Assembly: GCA_963844855.1 (NCBI GenBank)
Contig: CAWJQP010000075.1
Span: 178,242 to 242,241 of the forward strand
Reading direction: 5' to 3'
Length of the DNA: 64,000 bases
Source: DASQDN01 sp963844855
GTDB taxonomy: Bacteria; Acidobacteriota; Terriglobia; Bryobacterales; Bryobacteraceae
Under the pieces are notes generated by a model. It did no database searches and was not told the origin of the DNA. It saw only the letters and a list, made by a program, of their open reading frames with translations. Numbering within the stretch: position 1 is the first letter of the stretch; the number at the start of each line of letters is the position of its first letter. The position numbers were made by a program, and so were the translations under genes. Shown in pieces: positions 25,173-33,445 of this stretch.

Positions 25173-28100
25173 TTATGGGAAGATTGCTTGTCCGAAGCTA
25201 AAGCGATGTGTAGCATCTCCGTTTGAATGTACTGTTCCGTTCTCGGTGATCGCAAGTCTCTTAACAGTAGAGGGAACAATCAGGCGCAACGTGATGGTTA
25301 AAGAAGCGCCACGCGAAAGGCGACCGATCTTTAGCGGCAGGCTTGGCGCCGCTAGTGTGATCTGCCCCGAACCATCCAGCACGCGCAGAGTAATCTGAGA
25401 AAACTCAATAGACGAAGCGTCTGCCGTTCCTGTATTCGTGATAGTCAATTGAACGTCGACTTCTGTTCCATTCCTGGAGTGTTTGCCCGCCACAATAGAG
25501 ATCCTGGTGATTGGCGGCGGTTGCCCAATTTCTGGCACGTAGGGCGGCTTGATCCAGGATGCGCGGTTTAAGACGGGGTCTGTCTCTACGGAAACCGGTA
25601 CAGGAAAGAGCGGTTGTCCGCCGGATCCGCCGTAAATTTGCACAGCGAGTGTTCCATCCTTCACTGCCTGGGGAAATGGGGCGTTTCCGCCGGGTTGATT
25701 CTTAATGCCAATAAACACTGGCAGAATGCCCTCCGGTCCGCCAAAAGACTGATCGGTGTAATAGTGCGTAATCTTGCTCTGGTAGAGAAAGCAGTTGCCG
25801 ACAACCATCGGTGCGTTCTGCACGATCTCGACCCGATCCGGCTTGCCGTCTGAATCGAAGTCGTAAACGAATCGCATGGTGACGGTGTTCGGTGCTTTTT
25901 TAGGATCTTGCAACCATCCGGGAAACAGAGCCTGATTAAAATACAGAGCGAAGCGTGTGACCGGGCGGCCGTCATCGACTAGACGTCCACTGAACTTTCC
26001 AGTCCAACTGGCGATCGCAGAGGTATCAGGTATATCGATAGGAGTGGAGTTCTTCGCGTCCGGCCGCACAGGAACAATCTTCAGAGAAGCGTCGATAGCG
26101 GAAGTATCGGCAGGATATGGCATTTCGCCAGGGGTGGGCATCCAACTGCCCGGCAGCCCATTAAGATTACCAGAGCTTCGAAGGTACAGCCTCTGAGCAT
26201 CTGCTGTATACGGTGCAAGCGTATCTATTTGCGGTTGCCCCGTGCCGGAGTCAGTCGCCATCGATAAAGCAGGCACGCTCAGGGTACGTTTGGAGCCGGC
26301 CAACGTGTCGGTGAACGTCACAACGATCTGGCTATTCGTGGGATTGTAAGCAACAAAGGTACGCTTACTTCCGTTCTTGAACACTCCATAGCTGGCGGTG
26401 TCAGCCACTACTGTGGTGTCCACTTGGCCAAGATTCGAATTCGTGTAAGTCCAGAATTTCCCCATGGAATTCGTCGCTCCGGGGAAGTTATCATGCAGCG
26501 CGTTGATCCGTTGCAAGGCGGCTGCAAGTCCGGGGCCGTCTATTGACGTACCCGAGTCCGGCAGGCGGGCCTGGATGCCGGCGACCAGCACCTCGTACGG
26601 CGCCGGCGCATTATCGTAGCTCTTCTCTTTAACGAATTGGGCCCACGTGGCCGCTAACCAATCCTGATCACGGCCCAAATAAAGTGTGAAGGCGCTCAAT
26701 GGCGTGGCCTGAATCGTATAGGATCCTCTGATTCCTCCGAAGAAAGTATTTCGAAAGACACCAAACTGCTTTGCATTCGTGCACAGCGTAGTTAGCCAGG
26801 GTGTTCCATCAGGTCCTTTGTAATGAACTAAGCTGTCCGGCCAATTTCCGTTGTAGTAAGTACCGGAGCTCTTCATTAAGTCGGCATCCTGGTTAAACCA
26901 ATACTGTTCGGCGGCGAGAACCTCGTGCTCATAGATATACATTCCCAAATCCCGCCATTCTTTGTTGCCTACAACCTGGCCGAGCGCCAGCAGGCCCGCA
27001 GCAAAATTGATGGCTTCGCTTGTTGATTCCTGATTGTTGCCACCACCGGTGCTCGTTCCATCGGCCCAGCTATGTCCATAAAACGGACTGAACTCACGCA
27101 GAAATGGATATTGCGGGTCCGACCTGTCATATGTGGCGACGTCACGCCGCAGTTGATCTAAGTACGGCAGGTATGCCTTCACCCAGTCGGGATCATATCG
27201 CCCGATCATGGCCGCGGCTTGAAGGAAGTAACCGTAGTGAAAATGATGGTCGTTAAAGTTCTGAACAGACCCATAGCCATCGGGAAAACCATATGTCGAG
27301 TTGAAGTCCGGATTGTAGACAAGGAACTGCGCAGTATAAATCGATCCCCACTGGCCCACGAGTTCCTTCAGCGACTGCAGAAGCTCGTCGCGAATTTCAG
27401 CCGCAACAGCCGTTTTCGGTCTTCCTAAGTCCTTGTCCACTCCTTCACTCGCCAACGTCGTCGACTGTGCGAGTTGGTCGGCGATAACCAGCGACTCATA
27501 AACGCCCGCCAGTCCAGGAATGTAGGTGTTAATTCCGAAGCCCATGTAAGTACCCAGATTGCGGAGGACCGAATTGAGTTTGTTTGGCGCGGGCACAGGT
27601 TCCTGAACATAGAACCAGGTTTTCATCGTTTCGTAGATGTCTTCAGCGGCGGATTGGCCTGGCTGCAGCGGATTGGCCACTTGAGAGTTGAGAGCCACGC
27701 CGGGCAGGAAGGGAAGGACGCCTTTGGTTGCGAGTTCCTGAACGTACCAGGCGCCCTTGTAAGCCTGATATTCTCCTTTTACGCCACGCCACGTATATTG
27801 CGGCCGGTTGCCTGCGGTCAGGATGTTTTGTTTATTCGTTGCGTTCATGACTTTCCTATGATGCGGAAAGACGATTTGGAGCGGAGGGCTACCGGCAACA
27901 CAGCCGCTTGTCGGGAAGAACGTGGTGGCTACCTCGAGTTTGGAACGGAGGACGGAGTTCTTTTCGTCATAACCCAGCGGCAAGGTTGCTCCGGCCAAAG
28001 CGACACTAGTGTCGGATCCGGGAATGGGAGGGTAATGCAGTTTCGTGCTCGAGATTCTCGCGCAGGAGTACTGCTGCAGGTCTTTAAGAGCCGCAACCAA

Positions 28101-29159
28101 GGCACTCGTGTCCGATGCGTCGATATTGTGGGGCATTGCCAGAACGGCTACCCGTGCCGCCGAGCCATTGGTGAACATCGACGCGGAAGTGCTTGCGCGC
28201 GATTCGGTCCAGGAGCCCTGGTCGGCGAAGATCGCATAAGATGCTGTCGAGGGAAGAGGATTCGGCGACGCGTTGTTATATGGATTGAAGTAAGTGGTTA
28301 CTGTCAGGCCAAGGACGCCGTCTTGGTTGTACCAGACGGTCAAAGTGTTGCTGCTCTGAAGATCGCCCGCCCATACTGTGAGCGGCGCGGTCCCCTTGGT
28401 GCGCTCACACCATACAAACGGGCTGCCGTTGCTCATCGTAATGGTCATCTCGTTGCTCTGGTCGGCGTAAGAAACTTCGACACCCCAGTCCGAATAACTT
28501 CTCACCTTGACATTCGACCAGGGAGCTTTCGTGGGCTGACTGGTTCCTAACGGGTGGACGTTGGCCAGCCCCACTGTTACTTCCGGCGAGTCCTCGCGCG
28601 AAATTTCTCCGCGCCCTGCGAAGTTGTTCGTAGGGTTGAAAGGATCGTTGTCCCGGATCTTACCGTCCGTGCGCAATGCGATGGCGTTTTGATTCCAGAA
28701 ACGCAGGCCTTGAAGAGGAACGGACAAACCGGAAATCGGACTGAGCACATCGACAAACTGCATTTGGAACGGCTCGCTGATAAAGCCCTGCGAGCGGCCG
28801 ACATTTCCTTCAGGCGACGTGCGCCCCACCACCCAGCCGCTCCATTGCAGGCCCAAACCTGTCCACCAGTCGCTCGTCTGTATGGGTTGCTTCCGCGTGG
28901 CGTAAGCGATGTCAAAGGGGTCGTTGAGGATTGTAACTCCGTCCTGGCCTAGCTGCTGACCGGGAACGATATAGGGCCCGAAGTTGGCGTTCAGGTCCAG
29001 GCGGCCCCCGACCCCGACCGCCGGCTTCACTGGCTGGCTGCCTCTCACGGTTGTGACCGGACCAGTGCTGACTATTACATTTGCATCCTGCGGCAGTCCA
29101 AGCCGTGCTGATGCCGTTAGAACAAGAAGGCCTATTATTGTGGATCTGCTTTTTGTCAT
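25173..29159 (-). CDS. Secreted GH81 endo-beta-1,3-glucanase-like enzyme
   Basis: The 1328-residue protein starts at ATG 29159 with a signal peptide (STIIGLLVLTASARLGLPQ). The central region matches glycoside hydrolase family 81. VQNFNDHHFHYGYFLQAAAMIGRYDPDW, near residue 640, contains the conserved Asp/His signature, and GHSWADGTSTGGGNNQESTSEAINF, near 700, holds the candidate catalytic acids. FRNTFFGGIRGSYTIQATPLSAFTLYLG follows. Family members cleave beta-1,3-glucans of fungal or algal walls. The last 110 residues (TRISIVAGKHSRNGTEVDVQLTITNTGTADASSI to the end) form an Ig-like module shared with the 949-residue protein at 29935-32784. It is longer than typical bacterial GH81 enzymes. It probably forms an operon with the LssY_C gene downstream. 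Confidence 0.9.
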   Translation of the reverse strand: MTKSRSTIIGLLVLTASARLGLPQDANVIVSTGPVTTVRGSQPVKPAVGVGGRLDLNANFGPYIVPGQQLGQDGVTILNDPFDIAYATRKQPIQTSDWWTGLGLQWSGWVVGRTSPEGNVGRSQGFISEPFQMQFVDVLSPISGLSVPLQGLRFWNQNAIALRTDGKIRDNDPFNPTNNFAGRGEISREDSPEVTVGLANVHPLGTSQPTKAPWSNVKVRSYSDWGVEVSYADQSNEMTITMSNGSPFVWCERTKGTAPLTVWAGDLQSSNTLTVWYNQDGVLGLTVTTYFNPYNNASPNPLPSTASYAIFADQGSWTESRASTSASMFTNGSAARVAVLAMPHNIDASDTSALVAALKDLQQYSCARISSTKLHYPPIPGSDTSVALAGATLPLGYDEKNSVLRSKLEVATTFFPTSGCVAGSPPLQIVFPHHRKVMNATNKQNILTAGNRPQYTWRGVKGEYQAYKGAWYVQELATKGVLPFLPGVALNSQVANPLQPGQSAAEDIYETMKTWFYVQEPVPAPNKLNSVLRNLGTYMGFGINTYIPGLAGVYESLVIADQLAQSTTLASEGVDKDLGRPKTAVAAEIRDELLQSLKELVGQWGSIYTAQFLVYNPDFNSTYGFPDGYGSVQNFNDHHFHYGYFLQAAAMIGRYDPDWVKAYLPYLDQLRRDVATYDRSDPQYPFLREFSPFYGHSWADGTSTGGGNNQESTSEAINFAAGLLALGQVVGNKEWRDLGMYIYEHEVLAAEQYWFNQDADLMKSSGTYYNGNWPDSLVHYKGPDGTPWLTTLCTNAKQFGVFRNTFFGGIRGSYTIQATPLSAFTLYLGRDQDWLAATWAQFVKEKSYDNAPAPYEVLVAGIQARLPDSGTSIDGPGLAAALQRINALHDNFPGATNSMGKFWTYTNSNLGQVDTTVVADTASYGVFKNGSKRTFVAYNPTNSQIVVTFTDTLAGSKRTLSVPALSMATDSGTGQPQIDTLAPYTADAQRLYLRSSGNLNGLPGSWMPTPGEMPYPADTSAIDASLKIVPVRPDAKNSTPIDIPDTSAIASWTGKFSGRLVDDGRPVTRFALYFNQALFPGWLQDPKKAPNTVTMRFVYDFDSDGKPDRVEIVQNAPMVVGNCFLYQSKITHYYTDQSFGGPEGILPVFIGIKNQPGGNAPFPQAVKDGTLAVQIYGGSGGQPLFPVPVSVETDPVLNRASWIKPPYVPEIGQPPPITRISIVAGKHSRNGTEVDVQLTITNTGTADASSIEFSQITLRVLDGSGQITLAAPSLPLKIGRLSRGASLTITLRLIVPSTVKRLAITENGTVHSNGDATHRFSFGQAIFP

Positions 29160-29160
29160 G

Positions 29161-29188
29161 GTTGTCCAGAAGTGGTTGTCCAGAAGTG
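29161..29188. repeat. Perfect 14-bp tandem duplication upstream of the GH81 gene
   Basis: GTTGTCCAGAAGTG occurs twice head to tail, at 29161-29174 and 29175-29188. It directly abuts the start codon region of the glucanase gene (complement). It could be replication slippage or a repeated regulatory site in the 5' leader. Confidence 0.8.
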
Positions 29189-29344
29189 CGTGCTCCACTG
29201 TTCCGAGGTCCGACAGTGTGTGAAACAGCGATGTGGCCTATGACACGAGTCAGGCTCCCCTCCAAGCCCGGCACGATCCCGAACCGCCTATCTGCACCGC
29301 GGGGGCGCCGGCCGCATCCCTGGTACCCCCGAAACAACGGCGCT

Positions 29345-29896
29345 TCAGCGCAGAGGCTCAGCGCCGGCTCGCCTCCGCCGCACGCTGGCCACCCCGCCGG
29401 CAACGAGGATGGCCACGCCGAGCAGAGCGCCTGTGCCGGGTTCCGGTACCACCGTGGCCTGGTAGGACTGGCTCAGAGGATCGGCCGAAGACGCGAACTG
29501 GCCGCCGGCGAACGGGTCGCCGTCCCACCATTCCGCGTTCAGCTGAAAGCTGCCGGACTCGACCGCGCCGAGAGGCGCGGAAGCATCCCAGGTCAACGCC
29601 ACCAGGCCTTCCGACGCCGCGGCGTCAAACGGAAGCGTTAGGCTGCTGCCCGGCGCCAGGATCGGGAAGTCGAAGATGATGTCCGGTGTGCCGAACTGGA
29701 AGGAGCCCGGGACCAGACCGGAGGTGACCAGCCAGTGAGTCGTGCTTTGGTTTTCGATCGAGTATCCCCAGCCGACCGTCTCGCCGGGAGCGCCGGAGAT
29801 GCTCCCGTCGTCGGGCAGAAGGCTGAAGGTGTGGATTTCGGCTGTCCACGCCGGGACCGCGGCGAAGAGAAGAACTACTGCGAAAACAAGTTTCAT
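29345..29896 (-). CDS. PEP-CTERM surface protein
   Basis: The 183-residue product starts at ATG 29896 behind an AGGAG ribosome site. It has a signal peptide (MKLVFAVVLLFAAVPAWTAE), a beta-rich body, and a C-terminal sorting signal: VVPEPGTGALLGVAILVAGGVASVRRRRAG, that is PEP motif, hydrophobic helix and arginine cluster. Such proteins are processed by an exosortase and anchored or released at the surface, often with exopolysaccharide. No exosortase gene is in this window. It belongs to the minus-strand run of exported proteins between 23.9 and 32.8 kb. The body (DGSISGAPGETVGWGYSIENQSTTHWLV) has no recognised enzyme motif. Confidence 0.88.
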   Translation of the reverse strand: MKLVFAVVLLFAAVPAWTAEIHTFSLLPDDGSISGAPGETVGWGYSIENQSTTHWLVTSGLVPGSFQFGTPDIIFDFPILAPGSSLTLPFDAAASEGLVALTWDASAPLGAVESGSFQLNAEWWDGDPFAGGQFASSADPLSQSYQATVVPEPGTGALLGVAILVAGGVASVRRRRAGAEPLR

Positions 29897-29934
29897 TGAG
29901 AGTCTCCTGTTGACTGATTTCAACTGCAGGCAGT

Positions 29935-32784
29935 TCACTGCAAAATGAGCGATTGCGCTTCGCTGAACCGGTATACTGTCGGCTGTCCCGTGTGTCCGGA
30001 GGTGTGCGTTCCTTGCTCGGTGATGCTGATCCGTGTGACCCCGGGAGGAACGTTGAGCGTTAGGAACACTCGGGTCGAGGAGCCGGGCGCCAGGTTGTTC
30101 ACCCGGATCGGCAGCGCGGGGCTGAGGATCGTGGCTTGGCCGAAGCCGGCCAGCGTGCGCAGCGTGATCGAGTCGATCGTGATGGATTGCGCAGGCAGGG
30201 TCCCGTCGTTGTGGATCGTCAGCAGGACATCGACCTCCGGCCGCAGATCCCGGGCACTCCGGGCGGCGCGTATCGTCAGGCTGGGCAGGGACTGCACGGC
30301 CCCGAGCGTTTGGGGCGGAGGCGCGGCAGCGCCCCAGTCGCAGCCGCCTATGTCCCGACCACTCAATGCCGGCATGCACTGCACGCGGGAAAAGGGCCAG
30401 CTCTTGAAGAAGTCCGGCCGGTAGACGCCGAGGCCGCCGTTCCAGACCGGCTCGAAGAGGTGGCTACGCAGAGCTTCACTCGGAGCCGAGTATAGGAAGT
30501 CATCGCTTGTGCCCCGCGGCGGAGAGTTGAGGGCGCTGATGCCCAGCCATGTGCCGTCGGACATAATCGTGGAGGTGCTGGTAGCGTTCATATATGGGCC
30601 CGGCTCCGTGGGGTAGGTGAACGGAACGTATTGGCCTCCAAAAGAAACATTAAATGGTCGCGATATGGGTATGGAGGGAGACTGCCTGTCTGTTTCGACC
30701 TCGTAGGCAATGGGCTGCGTCCATAGCGGCAGAAGTCCCCAACCGCGACCAAAGTTGTCGTACGGACTGTTCGGCATGTACGCGCCGATCGCGTAGACCG
30801 CCGGCATGATGTTCTGGTAGGCCGCCTGCTCAATGACCGAACGCATCCCCTGCAGCATTGTCGCGGTCGCGGTCGAAGACCAGTACCAGGGCGAGGCTGG
30901 ATTGACCGCGTTAGCCAGCGCCTTACCCAGCGCGTCGAGCTTGGCCCAGTCCTGGTAAACTATCTCGAACAGCGTGCCCGTTGTGGAGGCCTGGCTAATA
31001 AACTGGTCATTCGCTTGGTCCAGCAGATTTGCAATGGTCGCGGTGAGATCGATTTTCTCGTTGCCCTGCTTATCCGTCGTCAGCTCGGTGGCAAAGTTCA
31101 GGATGACGTCGGCGATGCCGAACACCTCACCGACCTCGGGAATCTTGCTGGCCAGGTGAAGAAACAAACCCACGATCGGCAAGGTCAGGCTCTGCGATTC
31201 AGCCGTTTCCGGCGGGTTCACCTGGGCCTTGACATTGTTGTAGGCGACCAGCTGCGAGTTGATTGTGACGGTGCCGCTGCCCTGCCACAGAGTAACCAGA
31301 TTGTTGTAGAAGCTGCGGATATTGTTGACGTGCGTGAACTCCGTTATCAGTTGGGTGCGGACGGTGCAGAAGCTTGAGTCGGCATTCGAGCCGGAGACGT
31401 CGCAACTACGGCCGCTCGAATCCGTCATGGCCCGAAGTTGGCCCAGGTAGTTGTTGAAGCTGACGTTCAGGTCATCATACAGGTCCCGAATGTTGCAGCC
31501 GGTGCAGAGCTTGCTGTTGATGTTCTGAAACGCCGCGATTTCAGCGGCTCCGGCCGGATGAGGAAAGGGCGCGGAGGGCGTGGCGAGTACCTCGTAGAGC
31601 CCCAGGTTGGCGTCCCCGCTCGGATCGGAGTTCAGCGGCTTGTACCAGTTGCCTCGGCCGCTGCGCGCCAGCACCCCGTGCAACTCGCCGCTCGGCCGCT
31701 GGCCCTGCATGACTTCCGGGTAGACGGAACTGGACTCCCGGCCTCGCTTGAGGGCGCCCTTGGTTCCGGCTGGTTGCCACGTCGCTCCCACGAGCGAGTA
31801 CGTGTCGTTCGGCGTGAGATACACCATCGTCTCCCAGTGCCCGCCGAGTGCGTTAATCATCTGCGCCAAAGGGTAGATGCGCCCATCGCCGTTGGTGCCG
31901 AAGTTCCAGTTGCCTGGGATCGGCTTGCCGTTGCTGCCGAGAAAGACGAGCCGCGTCTCGTCGCTGAAATTAGCCGTCAGGGTTCTGAGGTCCCCTTTGA
32001 TGCGCTCAATCTCGTTGTCGGATGCGGCGGTGCAGTACGTGTTGTCCGCAATCACCGTGGTCGGGTCTTCGCGGTCCACAATAACCAGGTGGAACGCATT
32101 CTGCCCATCGCAGTTGACCCGGTACGAATTCGCTACCGTATACGTCTTTTTGCCGATGGTGATGTCGCCATTCAGCTCGATGTCGTAGCGGATGAAGTCC
32201 GTCTGAATGAACGCGTAGTTGCCGCTGGAGTCCGGCGCCAGATAACCATCCACGGGGCGCGTGCTATTCCACCGGATCACGTCAGCGGTCGCCCTGGCTC
32301 GCCCGACGTTGCCGACAAAGGCGAACGGGACACTTTGGATCCCGCCGAGCTCGTCAGTCCCTCCAAACTCCACCAGCTTCGATCCGATGGGCCCTATGGG
32401 GAACCCGTACGCGCCGGCCGTGTTCACCATGATCATGGCATCCGGGTAGGTGGTTTGAATCCTGCTCAGCGTGTCAATCACAGCCTGAGATGAGATCAGG
32501 TTCTGGTCCAGGACCACATCGGGCGCGTCCAGATGGCTCCGGTTGGGCAACCTTCTGAGCGCGACGAGGTGAAACCCCGGGTTATTGCCCTTGTAGGTTG
32601 TGCTGCCGATGGTAATATCGCCATTCGATCCATCGAAGCGCACAGGAATGATTGTCCGCAACGGATCGGTGGGGATGGTCTGCCCGAGCGCGGAATGTAC
32701 ACCCGCGACGCAGAACGAGAGTGCAAGTACTGCGGTCATGCATTTCGATGTCTGGCTACTGCCGTTTCGATGAGTAAAGTTCAC
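29935..32784 (-). CDS. Large secreted protein with ILEI-like N-terminal domains and an Ig-like C-terminal module
   Basis: The 949-residue protein starts at GTG 32784 with AGGAG eight bases upstream, and has a signal peptide (MTAVLALSFCVAGVHSALGQT). Two N-terminal stretches look like interleukin-like EMT-inducer (ILEI/FAM3) domains: GFHLVALRRLPNRSH followed by DTLSRIQTTYPDAMIMVN, and AFHLVIVDREDP followed by TLTANFSDETRLVFLGSNG. Each is preceded by an NGDITIG(S/K)xTY strand pair. This match is from memory and moderate. The centre (about 330-830) is a helical region of unknown type with several Cys (CTGCN, CDVSG). The last 115 residues match the C-terminus of the GH81 enzyme. Codon use is more GC-rich than in the neighbouring glucanase gene. 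Function unknown; an envelope or adhesion role is possible. Confidence 0.7.
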   Translation of the reverse strand: MNFTHRNGSSQTSKCMTAVLALSFCVAGVHSALGQTIPTDPLRTIIPVRFDGSNGDITIGSTTYKGNNPGFHLVALRRLPNRSHLDAPDVVLDQNLISSQAVIDTLSRIQTTYPDAMIMVNTAGAYGFPIGPIGSKLVEFGGTDELGGIQSVPFAFVGNVGRARATADVIRWNSTRPVDGYLAPDSSGNYAFIQTDFIRYDIELNGDITIGKKTYTVANSYRVNCDGQNAFHLVIVDREDPTTVIADNTYCTAASDNEIERIKGDLRTLTANFSDETRLVFLGSNGKPIPGNWNFGTNGDGRIYPLAQMINALGGHWETMVYLTPNDTYSLVGATWQPAGTKGALKRGRESSSVYPEVMQGQRPSGELHGVLARSGRGNWYKPLNSDPSGDANLGLYEVLATPSAPFPHPAGAAEIAAFQNINSKLCTGCNIRDLYDDLNVSFNNYLGQLRAMTDSSGRSCDVSGSNADSSFCTVRTQLITEFTHVNNIRSFYNNLVTLWQGSGTVTINSQLVAYNNVKAQVNPPETAESQSLTLPIVGLFLHLASKIPEVGEVFGIADVILNFATELTTDKQGNEKIDLTATIANLLDQANDQFISQASTTGTLFEIVYQDWAKLDALGKALANAVNPASPWYWSSTATATMLQGMRSVIEQAAYQNIMPAVYAIGAYMPNSPYDNFGRGWGLLPLWTQPIAYEVETDRQSPSIPISRPFNVSFGGQYVPFTYPTEPGPYMNATSTSTIMSDGTWLGISALNSPPRGTSDDFLYSAPSEALRSHLFEPVWNGGLGVYRPDFFKSWPFSRVQCMPALSGRDIGGCDWGAAAPPPQTLGAVQSLPSLTIRAARSARDLRPEVDVLLTIHNDGTLPAQSITIDSITLRTLAGFGQATILSPALPIRVNNLAPGSSTRVFLTLNVPPGVTRISITEQGTHTSGHTGQPTVYRFSEAQSLILQ

Positions 32785-33445
32785 TGGATTGCTCCTGTTC
32801 TACGCTGGTTTTCCCTTTGCAAAGAATGGGCGAGCAGGCAAAGTGCGGAAGGTCCCGGCTGCATAGAGCGGCCCTGCCTACGGACACCGCGCTATCTGTG
32901 CCTCCAGAAAGCCCTGGTCTGGAATGATCTCCTACAGGTATAAGTGGAGCGGACATTAGAAAAACTGATCACCGATCAGAAATTTTGTCTGAAAAAACCT
33001 GAAGTTCTTTATTGGATGCCTGGAAAGGTGCTGGACTCGACGCCAGACGCGATTCGCGACTCGAGCCATGGGCTTTTTGAGAATGCTTAGCAGCTATGCG
33101 ATAGCCGTTACGAGGAAGACCTGCGAACCGGGACTATAAATGGTATTGCTCTTGTAAAATCGTTTGTCTATCGTCGAAAGCCATCAGCAGGACTGGAGTG
33201 AATCCCGAACTAACCTCACGTCATCGATTCATGATCTCGACACAAGGCTTGCCGTACATCTAACCCGCAGGCGTGGCCAGACTTGTTTCCGTGATAATCC
33301 CGCAGCCGTTAGCGCTTAGTGCTATTGTGTCGAGATGGTTCGAACGCGCATGTGGCCGAATTACGATCTGATGTTGGACCTACAATTCAGATAGCCCAAG
33401 TTTGTTCGCATCATCCGCGTTTCCGCGAGACCTGTCCATAGCCTT
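32785..33445. other. Intergenic region of about 660 bases between divergent genes
   Basis: No gene is supported here. The only structure I can point to is the palindrome at 32965-32979, listed separately. The region must hold promoters for the minus-strand secreted-protein run and the plus-strand kinase gene. Confidence 0.4.
32965..32979 (-). terminator. Short palindrome followed by T-run on the minus strand
   Basis: CTGATC-ACC-GATCAG is a perfect 6-bp inverted repeat with a 3-base loop. Read on the minus strand it is followed by TTTTTC, as a weak intrinsic terminator would be. It could equally be a dimeric operator upstream of the 949-residue protein gene. Confidence 0.3.

Noticed and set aside
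27474..28550. Long plus-strand open frame of 358 codons antisense to the GH81 gene
   Set aside because: It lies entirely inside a clear GH81 coding sequence on the other strand, has no domain features and reflects the lack of stops opposite GC-rich codons. The same applies to 31438-32493, 16772-17323 and 21418-22266.
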